From Pseudomonadales bacterium (GTDB taxonomy: Bacteria; Pseudomonadota; Gammaproteobacteria; Pseudomonadales; Porticoccaceae): a DNA stretch of 64,000 nucleotides. The stretch covers positions 1-64,000 of the forward strand of contig JACKOF010000004.1 in assembly GCA_024234435.1 (NCBI GenBank), given 5' to 3'. This document shows positions 1 through 8,000 of this stretch, piece after piece. Position numbers and translations under genes: made by a program. The notes beneath the pieces are model-generated. The model had not been told where the DNA came from, searched no databases, and saw nothing but the letters and a program-made list of their open reading frames with translations. Position 1 is the first letter of the stretch. The number at the start of each line of letters is the position of its first letter.

Positions 1-5
1 GCCAT

Positions 6-509
6 TTACTCCGCTACTACTTTGCATGTTTTGTTAGGGTATTGAGAATACCAATCCCAACCGTCAGACTCACACAACGTTGATGTGTATTTATTGTGGC
101 TCTTTTCAATTGTAATTTCAGTTAAAACTCTTTCACTCATAACTTGCCAGTTAAAATTTGTGCTGTATTCAAGAATATTTCTACCATTTACAAACAATTC
201 ATCAATGAGAATAACTCCCGCGCCTTGTCCCATTCCTCTTGGCTGAGGGCCGTAAACATCGACTTTCATGCTTATATCTCCCCCCTCAAGATCACAAGAG
301 AACAATTGATCTTTGCCTGACTCTATTTCAATAAAGCCTTCCGGAGCCTTCACATCGTGCTCTTCGAGGCTAGTACTCATTGTAGGAATCACTTTAAATA
401 CATTCGAAGCCTTGTCGCAATGAAATGCTATGCCCACAATAGCCCAATCAGCATGTGCTTGACCCGCCAATAAGCATGATAAAAAGACAGTTAGAATTTC
501 TCTGCTCAC
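6..509 (-). CDS. Integron cassette protein, secreted, unknown function
   Basis: Not recognised. The 167-residue product starts with a signal peptide (hydrophobic to about residue 20, ending in AQAHA-like GQAHA), so it is probably exported to the periplasm. It has four cysteines in the mature part (CDKAS, FSCDLEGG, TLCESDG, KTCKV), which could form two disulfides. The start is GTG, preceded by AGGA about nine bases upstream. It is the third cassette from the integrase: its upstream edge is the GTTAGCC core at 525-531, and its own attC must lie beyond the left end of the window. Orientation matches expression from the integrase-side promoter. Confidence 0.6.
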   Translation of the reverse strand: MSREILTVFLSCLLAGQAHADWAIVGIAFHCDKASNVFKVIPTMSTSLEEHDVKAPEGFIEIESGKDQLFSCDLEGGDISMKVDVYGPQPRGMGQGAGVILIDELFVNGRNILEYSTNFNWQVMSERVLTEITIEKSHNKYTSTLCESDGWDWYSQYPNKTCKVVAE

Positions 510-524
510 AGATATTTCCTTTAC

Positions 525-596
525 GGCTAACGCCTACAGCAGAGGCAAAAATGCAGCGCAGCGGAATTTTTGTCCTGCTGGCTGTACTTGTTACGT
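525..596 (-). other. attC recombination site of cassette 2
   Basis: Read on the minus strand, the site begins with ACGTAAC (R'') and ends with GTTAGCC (R'), with imperfect inverted arms between (AAGTACAGCC...GGCTGT-type pairing and a central AAAAATTCCGCTGC / GCAGCG...TTTTTGCC pairing). It is about 72 bases long. The R'' core is the exact complement of the GTTACGT leading edge of the same cassette at 1190-1196, as expected for a cassette that once circularised. Confidence 0.8.
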
Positions 597-1172
597 TTCA
601 TCAATCTTAAAACCCTGCTTTTCAAACTCTTTCTTTAGCGCCTCAAGATCTATATAACCAAACTCGGGTATACGTTTCTTGGGGGGTACAATTTCTTTGA
701 GTGATTCCGTTAGGTTGTATAGCCGCCAACTAATGGCAAAAATAAAATCGTGTTTTGTTCCCGGAGGGCCACAGTTTGTTCTGGCTTCTTGATTTCTCTC
801 GCGGTAGTTAGCAACTTTATCCAGTTCATCAACGCGATTTTTAACAGAAGCACCGTCAAATGAAAGCTCGAAAGGATTATGAGCGAAATCATTTCTTAGC
901 TTTCGAATGATATGAAGGTCTCTTTGCATGACGTTGGAGATAAGTCCTAACTGGTAACAAAGATCAATTCTTGCTGAGAAAGAAGATATCGGGCTGTTGC
1001 TTCCTGAAAATACACACCAATCCTTTTTTGCCGCTGGAATAATGGCAGCTTTAATTGTTTCTTTTAATGCCTCGTCTAATAGCGCTCCAGCAACTATAAC
1101 GATAGACCTATCTGTTTCATGGTCTAGCTCTAAATGAAGCCGATCCCAATATTTATCAGTTATCTCAGTCAT
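591..1172 (-). CDS. Integron cassette protein, MltR-like/DUF4145-like
   Basis: A 193-residue soluble protein without signal peptide or membrane segment. Residues about 22-100 resemble the MltR (mannitol operon repressor) family: an RSIVIVAGALLDEAL helix, a SPISSFSARIDLCYQLGLI segment and an IIRKLRNDFAHN motif. The last of these is the RNxxAH-type helix also seen in DUF4145 and in HEPN-like proteins. In the family the motif is structural or regulatory; whether this copy is a regulator or something like a HEPN ribonuclease cannot be decided here. The TAA stop is embedded in the attC core at 590-596. Second cassette from the integrase, ATG start, weak GAG-type ribosome site. Confidence 0.65.
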   Translation of the reverse strand: MTEITDKYWDRLHLELDHETDRSIVIVAGALLDEALKETIKAAIIPAAKKDWCVFSGSNSPISSFSARIDLCYQLGLISNVMQRDLHIIRKLRNDFAHNPFELSFDGASVKNRVDELDKVANYRERNQEARTNCGPPGTKHDFIFAISWRLYNLTESLKEIVPPKKRIPEFGYIDLEALKKEFEKQGFKIDET

Positions 1173-1189
1173 CGCTCGACTCTTTGAAA

Positions 1190-1279
1190 ACGTAACGCCG
1201 CCGTAAACGGCGAGCCACGCAGTGGCGAGTCCAGTGGAGCGCCATTGGCGCGGAACGGTGTTTAACGGCCTTGTTATGA
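1190..1279 (-). other. attC recombination site of cassette 1
   Basis: On the minus strand the site runs from TCATAAC (R'') to GTTACGT (R'), about 90 bases. Its internal arms pair well: AAGGCCGTTAAACACCGTTCC against the GCCGTTTACGGCGG side, and GGCGCTCCACTGGACTCGCCACTGC folding on itself. The R'' sequence is the exact complement of the GTTATGA at the attI junction (1613-1619), so cassette 1 and this site belong together. Layout is that of attC sites from chromosomal integrons. Confidence 0.85.
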
Positions 1280-1597
1280 GTCACGTACCACACCTATTTT
1301 AGATTTTGCAAATAAGAAAATACCTGTTGCTATAAACAGCATGCTTACCTGCCCTAGATGCATTGATATCTTCGCTGTTAGTGGCAAGCAACTGTAATAA
1401 TCTTGGACAGTAGCCCAGCATGAACCAGTGCCTTCAGGATGGCCGATAAACTGCATATACAGTACACCTTGAGCATTAAATAAAAAGCCGAAAAGCAATA
1501 CAGTCCCTGCCCAGCGTTGGCCGCTATAGATCAGATAGCTGCTTGAAAACAAGCAAAGGATAATACCCAAGTAGATTGTTATATGTTCAGCGATCAT
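1274..1597 (-). CDS. Integron cassette membrane protein, unknown function
   Basis: Not recognised. The 107-residue product has three predicted membrane helices (residues about 6-24, 28-50 and 75-97) and a short loop between helices 2 and 3 that carries two cysteines (GSCWATVQDYYSCLPL). It is the first cassette, so it should be the best expressed one. ATG start with GAGGG five bases upstream. Its TAA stop overlaps the R'' core of its attC. Confidence 0.65.
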   Translation of the reverse strand: MIAEHITIYLGIILCLFSSSYLIYSGQRWAGTVLLFGFLFNAQGVLYMQFIGHPEGTGSCWATVQDYYSCLPLTAKISMHLGQVSMLFIATGIFLFAKSKIGVVRDS

Positions 1598-1612
1598 AGA
1601 TCCCTCTATAGC

Positions 1613-1700
1613 TCATAACAGTATGTTAATGAGGCCTTCAGCCTCATAATAATTATTAGAAGGCGGCCTTTTAATTCCTGCAGAGGTTTTTGGTTTGCCT
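1613..1700 (-). other. attI site with integrated first cassette (probable)
   Basis: The junction core reads GTTATGA on the minus strand at 1619-1613 and is followed directly by cassette 1. The sequence to its right, up to the integrase promoter, is AT-rich with short inverted repeats (GAGGCCTTCAGCCTC at 1631-1645; AGAAGGCGGCCTTTT). The exact right boundary of attI cannot be set from sequence. Confidence 0.6.
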
Positions 1701-1748
1701 TTAATTCATTGAAAATGCTGGAAAAATAATTTTGGGTTTTGCTGGGGA

Positions 1749-1778
1749 ATAATAAAAAGGCCGTCGGCCTGATAACAA
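1749..1778 (-). promoter_or_regulatory. Candidate cassette promoter Pc
   Basis: Reading leftward: -35 TTGTTA (1778-1773), 18-base spacer, -10 TATTAT (1754-1749). It points into the cassettes. The spacer holds a perfect small hairpin (AGGCC GTC GGCCT). Consensus match is moderate. Confidence 0.45.
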
Positions 1779-1806
1779 TTGACTTGTCAGGTAATCCGAC
1801 TATTCT
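1779..1806 (+). promoter_or_regulatory. Candidate integrase promoter PintI
   Basis: -35 TTGACT (1779-1784), 16-base spacer, -10 TATTCT (1801-1806), about 35 bases before the intI ATG. Its -35 directly abuts the -35 of the leftward Pc candidate. No LexA box of the CTG-N10-CAG form was seen here, although many intI genes have one. Confidence 0.45.
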
Positions 1807-1840
1807 GTTTACCCATGGTTTCAAGGATGAGGCTAACACC

Positions 1841-2806
1841 ATGCGACAATCTCCCTTTCTTCAATCCGTTGAATCATTTATGCGGGTTCGCCGTTACAGC
1901 AAGCGCACAATTTCCAGTTACCTTTACTGGATTAAATGTTTCATACTTTATCATCACAAGCAACACCCAAAAGATTTGGGGGACGGCCATATCGAGCAGT
2001 TTCTTACTTATCTTGCGGTTGAGCGAAATGTGTCGGCGGGAACGCAGGCAATCGCGTTAAATGCGGTTGTTTTTTTGAAAACAAAATTCTTGAATCAGGA
2101 TGTGGGTGATTTGTCTGCCTTTTCTAGGGCGAGCAGGCAACAAAAGTTACCCGTTGTGTTAACCCAGCGTGAGGTGTCGGGTTTACTGGGGCAGTTGTCA
2201 GGCTCGGTAAAGCTGATGGTTTCTTTGATGTATGGGTCTGGCTTGCGTCGTATAGAACTTGTGCGATTGAGGGTTAAGGATGTTGATTTTGATATGTCTC
2301 AGTTGCAGGTTTGGTACGGCAAGGGCGGTAAACATCGTTTGGTTACTCTTGCGCCTGAGCTGCACGAATCAATTCGTTGGCAGGTTCAGCGAGTCAAGGT
2401 TTTTTTAGCTGAAGATAGTCAGAACCCGGATTATTCGGGTGTTTGGTTGCCAGATGCGTTGGCGCGAAAGTATAGAAATGCACCTCGTCAGTTAGGCTGG
2501 CATTATTTGTTTCCGGCTTCGCGGCTGTCCATTGACCCACAGTCAAAGTTGTGGAGAAGGCATCATTTTGATGAAAGTGCTCTGAATAAGCGCATTGCTC
2601 AAGCAGCAAGAGCTGCAAATATAAATAAGCAAGTTACCAGTCACACTCTGCGCCACTCTTTTGCGACTCATCTTTTGCAATCAGGTGCTGATATTCGCAC
2701 GGTGCAGGAGCAGCTTGGGCATAGTGATGTGAAAACCACTGAAATCTACACCCATGTGTTAAAGCAGGGGGCTAAGGGAGTCCGTAGCCCGTTGAGCAAT
2801 TTGTAG
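1841..2806 (+). CDS. intI: Integron integrase IntI (tyrosine recombinase)
   Basis: Catalyses attI x attC recombination and cassette excision. The N-terminal SAM-like domain spans about residues 1-90 (RRYSKRTISSYLYWIKCFI). The catalytic domain carries the Arg of SGLRRIEL, the HTLRH box near residue 280 and the nucleophile Tyr in TEIYTHVLK. The segment between RRHHFDESALNKRI and LFPASRLSIDPQS is the extra patch that separates IntI from other tyrosine recombinases. The ATG at 1841 is preferred over an in-frame TTG at 1739: it has AGGATGAGG upstream and gives 321 residues, the usual IntI length. It looks intact. Divergent orientation relative to the cassettes is typical. Confidence 0.95.
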   Translation: MRQSPFLQSVESFMRVRRYSKRTISSYLYWIKCFILYHHKQHPKDLGDGHIEQFLTYLAVERNVSAGTQAIALNAVVFLKTKFLNQDVGDLSAFSRASRQQKLPVVLTQREVSGLLGQLSGSVKLMVSLMYGSGLRRIELVRLRVKDVDFDMSQLQVWYGKGGKHRLVTLAPELHESIRWQVQRVKVFLAEDSQNPDYSGVWLPDALARKYRNAPRQLGWHYLFPASRLSIDPQSKLWRRHHFDESALNKRIAQAARAANINKQVTSHTLRHSFATHLLQSGADIRTVQEQLGHSDVKTTEIYTHVLKQGAKGVRSPLSNL

Positions 2807-2808
2807 CG

Positions 2809-2833
2809 ATAGCCTGTAATTTAAGGCTATTTA
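2809..2833 (+). terminator. Hairpin terminator between intI and the PA4642-family gene
   Basis: ATAGCCT (2809-2815) pairs with AGGCTAT (2824-2830), a 7-bp stem followed by TTTA. It lies three bases after the intI stop and may serve both convergent genes. Confidence 0.55.
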
Positions 2834-3127
2834 TTCTGCGCCATGTTTTTTTAGGGCGGTGGCGTAATCTTCGCCGTGTCGGTGTGCTTCGGTAATTTTT
2901 AGCAGTGTTTGTCCTGCCGGGTTAGTGGCGTTGATGTTGAGGCCCGCTTCGAGAAAGAATGTCAGGAAAGTGTCGAAGTTTTCAGCTTTCATGCCGCGAT
3001 AGGCTTTTTCCAGCAGGTGAAAGTCGTGGTTTACACCTGTTGGCGCTTCAAAGTTCAGGAAGGTTTTTATGCGTGCTTCGTCAAAAACTTCGCCAAGGAC
3101 TTTCTGTTTGTCTTTTTTTAGTGACAT
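2831..3127 (-). CDS. PA4642-family small protein
   Basis: A 98-residue protein that I match to the PA4642 family of Pseudomonas from its opening MSLKKDKQKVLGEVFDEARI and the internal FDTFLTFFLEAGLNINATNP. The second half reads like one ankyrin-like helical repeat (AGLNINATNPAGQTLLKI). No signal peptide or membrane helix, so probably cytoplasmic. Function unknown. ATG start with AGGA upstream. It sits between the integrase and gatB and is convergent with intI. Confidence 0.75.
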   Translation of the reverse strand: MSLKKDKQKVLGEVFDEARIKTFLNFEAPTGVNHDFHLLEKAYRGMKAENFDTFLTFFLEAGLNINATNPAGQTLLKITEAHRHGEDYATALKKHGAE

Positions 3128-3211
3128 GATTGTTTTTCCTATTTCTATCGGGTTTTCGTCAGAGCTGTCGGCTTGTAATGACGTAACCCATTAAATTTTG
3201 GGCTCTATTTT

Positions 3212-4678
3212 TTAGAGTAAGTCGTTTAGCTTTTGCAGGAGTATTTGGTTCACCTGTTGCGGGTTGGCCTGACCTTTTGAGGCTTTCATAATTTGCCCCA
3301 TAAAACCGCCGAGTTTTTTCTTGCGTTTGTTTTCTTCAGCGCTTAGGTAGTCTTCGACCATAGCGGGGTTGTTGGCTATTACCTCCATAACCATTTGCTC
3401 CAGTGCGCCAGTGTCAGAAACTTGTTTGAGCCCTTTGGCTTCAATAATGGAGTCGGCGTTACCTTCGCCGTTCCACATGCCTTCAAACACCTGTTTGGCC
3501 ATTTTTCCACTGATGGTGTTGTCGTCGATACGCTGAATCATTTGTGCAAGGTGGTCGGCGCTGACAGGGCTTTGGGTAATGGGTAGCTCCTGGGCGTTTA
3601 GCTGAGCCGATAGTTCTCCCATAATCCAGTTGGCTGAAAGTTTTGCGTTGTTGCTGGCGGCAACAGTTTGTTCGAAGTAGTGTGCTACTGGTGCATCTGC
3701 GCTGAGAATATTGGCATCGTAACTGGAAAGCCCGTACTGCTCCATAAAACGGTCATGGCGGGCGTCCGGTAATTCCGGCAAGTTGGCTCGCAGGGTTTCA
3801 ATGGTATCGTCATCAATAACGACGGGTAGCAGGTCGGGGCAGGGGAAGTAGCGGTAATCGTTAGCTTCTTCTTTGCTGCGCATGGCGCGAGCGGTACGGG
3901 TGTCGCCGTTGTACAAGCGGGTTTCCTGCACGATTTTGCCGCCGTCTTCGATCAGATCGATCTGACGTTCCACTTCCAGTGCAATGGCGTCTTCCATGAA
4001 CTTGAAGGAGTTGAGGTTTTTGGTCTCGGTGCGGGTGCCATATTCTTCCTGGCCTTTGGGGCGCACAGAAATGTTGACATCAAACCGCATCGAACCTTGC
4101 GACATGTTGCCGTCGCAGATGCCCAGAGAGGTGACAATGCTGTGCAGCTTCCTGGCAAAAGCTACCGCTTCTTCGGCGTTGCGCATGTCAGGCTCGGAGA
4201 CAATTTCAATCAGCGGTGTACCGGCGCGGTTGAGATCAATGCCGCTCATGCCGTGACCATGTCTTTCAAAAGAGGCTTCGTGCAGGGATTTCCCTGCATC
4301 TTCTTCCAGGTGCGCATGATGAATGCGAATAGATTTTTTGCTGCCGTTTGCCAGCTCTATTTCAACACGGCCAGGGCCGACAATGGGCTTTTCCAGTTGT
4401 GTGGTTTGATAACCTTTGGGCAAGTCGGGGTAAAAATAGTTTTTGCGTTCAAATACCGAGGTGCTGGCAATTTCAGCGTCTACGGCCAGGCCAAACATAA
4501 TGGCGTAGTGAAACGCCTGTTCGTTGGCAACTGGCAATGTGCCCGGCATGGCCAGATCAATAGCGCAGGCCTGGGTGTTGGGCTCTGCTCCAAAAGCGGT
4601 GCTGGCCCCGGAGAATATTTTGCTTTGAGTGGCAAGCTGAACGTGTACTTCCAGACCGATAACGGTTTCCCATTCCAT
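3212..4678 (-). CDS. gatB: Asp/Glu-tRNA(Asn/Gln) amidotransferase subunit B
   Basis: GatB binds misacylated Asp-tRNA(Asn) or Glu-tRNA(Gln) and, with GatA and GatC, converts them by ATP-dependent transamidation. The 488-residue protein has the family N-terminus (VIGLEVHVQL), YFYPDLPKGYQTTQ near residue 85, RFDVNISVRP and NLNSFKFMEDAI, and ends with the GatB/YqeY tail (KKKLGGFMGQIMKAS...). The start ATG overlaps the gatA stop as TGATG, with GGGGAGG inside gatA, so the two are translationally coupled. Third gene of gatCAB. Confidence 0.97.
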   Translation of the reverse strand: MEWETVIGLEVHVQLATQSKIFSGASTAFGAEPNTQACAIDLAMPGTLPVANEQAFHYAIMFGLAVDAEIASTSVFERKNYFYPDLPKGYQTTQLEKPIVGPGRVEIELANGSKKSIRIHHAHLEEDAGKSLHEASFERHGHGMSGIDLNRAGTPLIEIVSEPDMRNAEEAVAFARKLHSIVTSLGICDGNMSQGSMRFDVNISVRPKGQEEYGTRTETKNLNSFKFMEDAIALEVERQIDLIEDGGKIVQETRLYNGDTRTARAMRSKEEANDYRYFPCPDLLPVVIDDDTIETLRANLPELPDARHDRFMEQYGLSSYDANILSADAPVAHYFEQTVAASNNAKLSANWIMGELSAQLNAQELPITQSPVSADHLAQMIQRIDDNTISGKMAKQVFEGMWNGEGNADSIIEAKGLKQVSDTGALEQMVMEVIANNPAMVEDYLSAEENKRKKKLGGFMGQIMKASKGQANPQQVNQILLQKLNDLL

Positions 4679-6144
4679 CAGATAGCCTCCCCGTTAATGC
4701 TGGCCGGGGCTCGTTGATGCCAGTCGGTGGATGTCTGGTATTGGTGTGCAATATTCAGCATGCGAGCTTCATCAAAGTAATTGCCAATAATTTGCAGGCC
4801 AACGGGTTTGTTGTCGACAAAGCCACAGGGGACTGACATGCCGGGCAGCCCTGCCAGGTTGGTGGCGATGGTGTAGATGTCCTCCAGGTACATGGCAACC
4901 GGGTCATTCCCTTTGGCGCCAAATTCAAAAGCGGGTGATGGGGAGGTTGGCCCCATGATGACGTCGACTTGCTCAAAGGCGCTGATAAAATCCTGTTTGA
5001 TCAGACGACGCACCTGCTGGGCTTTGCGGTAGTAGGCATCGTAATAGCCCGCCGAGAGGCAGTAGCTGCCCACCAAGATGCGACGTTTGACTTCATCGCC
5101 AAAGCCTTCAGCGCGGGTACGCATGTACATATCGCGCAGGTCTTTCGGGTCTTCACAGCGGTAGCCGTAACGCACGCCATCAAACCGGGAGAGATTGGCC
5201 GAGGCTTCAGCGGGTGCAATCACATAATAGGCAGGTACGGCCAGATGGGTGTTGGGCAGGCTGATGTCAACCAGGTTTGCGCCGAGCTTTTCCAGCTCTT
5301 TCAGGGCGTTTTCAACAGCTTGAGCGGTGCCAGGGTTAAGACCTTCGCCGAAGTATTCTTTGGGTACCCCTATTTTCAGACCGCAGATGCTGTCGCTGAG
5401 TGTACGGGTGTAATCCGGTACTTCGCGGTCCAGCGATGTAGAGTCTTTGGGGTCGAAGCTGGCCATCACGTTCATCATCAGTGCCGCGTCTTCGGCGGTC
5501 CGAGTGATGGGGCCGCCCTGATCGAGACTGGAGGCAAAGGCAATCATGCCCCAGCGGGAAACGCGTCCATAAGTGGGTTTCAGGCCGGTAACGCCACACA
5601 ATGCGGCAGGTTGGCGAATGGAGCCGCCAGTATCCGTGGCGGTAGCCGCTGGTGCCAGCCGAGCTGCAACCGCTGCCGCCGAGCCACCGGATGAACCGCC
5701 GGGAACGGTCTGGGTGTTCCAGGGATTTTTCACCGGGCCGTAAAAGCTGGTTTCGTTGGATGAGCCCATGGCGAACTCGTCCATGTTGGTTTTGCCCAGG
5801 GTCACTGTGCCGGCGGAGTTAAAGTTCTCAACAACGGTGGCGTTGTAGGGGGGCACGAAGTTGTCGAGCATTCTGGAGCCGCAGCTGGTGCGAATGCCCT
5901 GAGTGCAAAAAATATCTTTGTGGGCAATGGGTATACCGCAGAGTGAAGTTGCTCTTCCGGATGCACGTTGTTGATCGGCTTCTGCTGCCCTGGCTAAAGC
6001 GGAGTCGGCGGTGACCGAGATATAACTGTTGAAGGTTTTATCGAATCTGGCGATGCGATCCAGATAATGCCGGGTGAGCTCAACACTGGAAAATTCGCCG
6101 GATTCCAGGCCTGCTGCCAGTTGGGCTAATGTTTTGTGGTGCAT
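4678..6144 (-). CDS. gatA: Asp/Glu-tRNA(Asn/Gln) amidotransferase subunit A
   Basis: GatA hydrolyses glutamine to supply ammonia to GatB. The amidase signature is intact: Lys in AHKDIFC, the GGSSGGSAAAVAARL loop and Ser in DTGGSIRQPAALCG form the Ser-cisSer-Lys triad. The reading frame extends to a TTG at 6192, but the ATG at 6144 (MHHKTLAQL) gives 488 residues, the normal GatA length, so it is preferred; the ribosome site there is weak. gatA follows gatC after about 120 bases and overlaps gatB by one base. Confidence 0.96.
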   Translation of the reverse strand: MHHKTLAQLAAGLESGEFSSVELTRHYLDRIARFDKTFNSYISVTADSALARAAEADQQRASGRATSLCGIPIAHKDIFCTQGIRTSCGSRMLDNFVPPYNATVVENFNSAGTVTLGKTNMDEFAMGSSNETSFYGPVKNPWNTQTVPGGSSGGSAAAVAARLAPAATATDTGGSIRQPAALCGVTGLKPTYGRVSRWGMIAFASSLDQGGPITRTAEDAALMMNVMASFDPKDSTSLDREVPDYTRTLSDSICGLKIGVPKEYFGEGLNPGTAQAVENALKELEKLGANLVDISLPNTHLAVPAYYVIAPAEASANLSRFDGVRYGYRCEDPKDLRDMYMRTRAEGFGDEVKRRILVGSYCLSAGYYDAYYRKAQQVRRLIKQDFISAFEQVDVIMGPTSPSPAFEFGAKGNDPVAMYLEDIYTIATNLAGLPGMSVPCGFVDNKPVGLQIIGNYFDEARMLNIAHQYQTSTDWHQRAPASINGEAI

Positions 6145-6264
6145 GCGAGATGAAATTCCGTTCTTGAAATAAGCTGTTTGTGAATGGCGCAAATCAATGC
6201 TGCCGTTCGGTGCGAGTATTGATTCATCTATTCCGTGTACTTAATTGCCCTTAACCGGAAGCCT

Positions 6265-6552
6265 CTAGTCGATCACTCTGGGAACCAGGAACAGACCGTC
6301 TTCGGTTGCCGGTGCAATGGCCTGCATTGCTTCCCGGCAGTCTGGTTCGGTGATCCGGTCTGGTCGCAGGCGCTGTACCGCATCGAGTGGATGCGCCATG
6401 GGGTCTACTCCGGAAGTGTCGGCAGCCTGTAGCTGATCGACAAGTGCGAGCACCTCTCCGAGGCTGCGAGTGGTTTCGGCGATATTCTCTTCAGTGATGC
6501 CGATACGGGCCAGTTCTGCCAGTTTTTCAATGTCTGCGCGTTCGATGGTCAT
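6265..6552 (-). CDS. gatC: Asp/Glu-tRNA(Asn/Gln) amidotransferase subunit C
   Basis: Small wrapping subunit (95 residues) that holds GatA and GatB together. Recognised by IEKLAELARIGITEE at the N-terminus, the central DQLQAADTSGVDPMAHP and the C-terminal LFLVPRVID. First gene of the leftward gatCAB set, divergent from mreB. A gatCAB operon means the organism probably makes Asn-tRNA and/or Gln-tRNA through the indirect route, although tRNA-Gln alone does not show which. Confidence 0.95.
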   Translation of the reverse strand: MTIERADIEKLAELARIGITEENIAETTRSLGEVLALVDQLQAADTSGVDPMAHPLDAVQRLRPDRITEPDCREAMQAIAPATEDGLFLVPRVID

Positions 6553-6852
6553 TTTTTGAATTTCGTGCCTGGTTTTCGGGGTGTCCGTATCTGTGATAAA
6601 ACTGATTTCGCCTGATTCGGAGCCGGGCCGCTAAGGTATCATAATTACGGCAGTGAAGGTACTGGCGCGGGGGCATCCGGTCATGTGTTCTGATACTTGA
6701 GGCTGTAATAAAGCGGGTTCTGGTTCTCATGAAGCCCTATAATACCTTGCTCTGGGGCACTTTGGTTGATAGAGTCGCCAGTTTAGTGGGTCAGGTTCCC
6801 CCTTGTCATCTGACAAAGCAGCCGGGGTGCCATCAAGAAGGAAATAATTTTC
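6553..6852. promoter_or_regulatory. Divergent gatC/mreB intergenic region
   Basis: About 300 bases without a convincing gene. A perfect -10 TATAAT for the rightward mreB operon lies at 6738-6743 with no clear -35; AAGGAA is placed about ten bases before the mreB ATG. A leftward -10-like TATGAT lies near 6640. A 69-codon frame reading into the mreB start is a shadow. Confidence 0.45.
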
Positions 6853-7887
6853 ATGTTAAAGCGATTGCGCGGTCTTTTTTCAAACGATGTTTCCATCGAT
6901 TTGGGAACCGCGAACACTCTGATTTATGTCAGGGATAAGGGGATTGTTCTCAATGAGCCTTCGGTAGTGGCTATTCGCTCTCATCACGGTCAAAAAATTG
7001 TTGAGGCGGTGGGCGTTGAGGCGAAGCGGATGTTGGGTCGGACGCCTGGTAATATCACTGCTATCAGGCCGTTGAAAGACGGGGTGATAGCCGATTTTCA
7101 GGTGACGGAAAAGATGTTACAGCACTTCATTAAAAAAGTGCATTCCAGCCGTTTGATACCACCTAGCCCCCGAGTGCTGATTTGCGTGCCTTGTTTGGCT
7201 ACGGAAGTGGAAAAACGAGCGATTCGTGAGTCCGCGATGAGTGCCGGTGCGCGTGAAGTATTTCTGATTGAAGAGCCTATGGCTGCTGCTATTGGCGCCG
7301 GGCTGCCAGTGGATGAAGCCTGTGGTTCAATGGTGGTGGATATTGGTGGGGGTACTACCGAGATTGCTATCCTGTCTCTCAATGGCGTGGTGTTCTCTGA
7401 CTCAGTACGTATTGGTGGCGACCGCTTCGATGAGGCAATCAGTAACTATGTTCGTCGCAAATACGGCAGCATTATTGGTGATACAACGGCCGAGCGCATC
7501 AAAATGGAAATCGGCAGTGCCTATCCTGGCAACGAAGTGATGGAAATTGATGTGCGTGGTCGCAACCTCGCCGAGGGTGTTCCCAAGAGCTTCACACTGA
7601 ACAGCGATGAAGTGCTCGAATCCTTGCAAGAGCCGCTGGCCGGTATTGTTCAGGCGGTTAAAAAAGTGTTGGAACAATCACCTCCCGAGCTGGCTTCCGA
7701 TATTGCGGAAACCGGTATTATTCTCACGGGTGGCGGCGCACTATTGCGCGATCTGGATCGGTTGCTGACCCATGAGACGGGGTTGCCGGTAATTGTTTCG
7801 GATGAGCCTTTAACCTGTGTGGCTCGCGGCGGCGGTAAGGCGTTGGAAATGCTGGATAAACGACGGATTGATGTGCTCTCTGATTAA
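6853..7887 (+). CDS. mreB: Rod shape-determining actin homologue MreB
   Basis: Bacterial actin that forms membrane-bound filaments directing lateral wall synthesis. The 344-residue protein has the phosphate-1 loop (SIDLGTANTLIYV), phosphate-2 (VDIGGGTTEIAILSL) and the adenosine motif (TGGGALLRDLD). The N-terminus MLKRLRGLFSND is the usual amphipathic membrane anchor. First gene of mreBCD-maf-rng-yhdP-nit. Its presence implies a rod-shaped cell. Confidence 0.98.
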   Translation: MLKRLRGLFSNDVSIDLGTANTLIYVRDKGIVLNEPSVVAIRSHHGQKIVEAVGVEAKRMLGRTPGNITAIRPLKDGVIADFQVTEKMLQHFIKKVHSSRLIPPSPRVLICVPCLATEVEKRAIRESAMSAGAREVFLIEEPMAAAIGAGLPVDEACGSMVVDIGGGTTEIAILSLNGVVFSDSVRIGGDRFDEAISNYVRRKYGSIIGDTTAERIKMEIGSAYPGNEVMEIDVRGRNLAEGVPKSFTLNSDEVLESLQEPLAGIVQAVKKVLEQSPPELASDIAETGIILTGGGALLRDLDRLLTHETGLPVIVSDEPLTCVARGGGKALEMLDKRRIDVLSD

Positions 7888-8000
7888 GATCGATCATTCC
7901 AGCAATTGGCCGAAGGTGTGACTGCCGAATAGCGGCTACAAAATGATTCCGGTAGACGATACACTGCGCGCAGTAAAGTGAGTCTATTCGGGGCGGCGAC

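Noticed and set aside
1780..1835. LexA box in front of intI
   Set aside because: CTGTTTACCCATGG lacks the second half-site CAG at the right distance.
1739..1840. Longer intI start at TTG 1739
   Set aside because: It would add 34 residues unlike any IntI N-terminus and overlap the promoter region; ATG 1841 has a good ribosome site.
2394..2618. Minus-strand frame inside intI
   Set aside because: Shadow of the integrase coding sequence.
4097..4717. 206-codon plus-strand frame over gatB
   Set aside because: Antisense shadow of gatB; no family match.
4969..5694. 241-codon plus-strand frame over gatA
   Set aside because: Antisense shadow of gatA.
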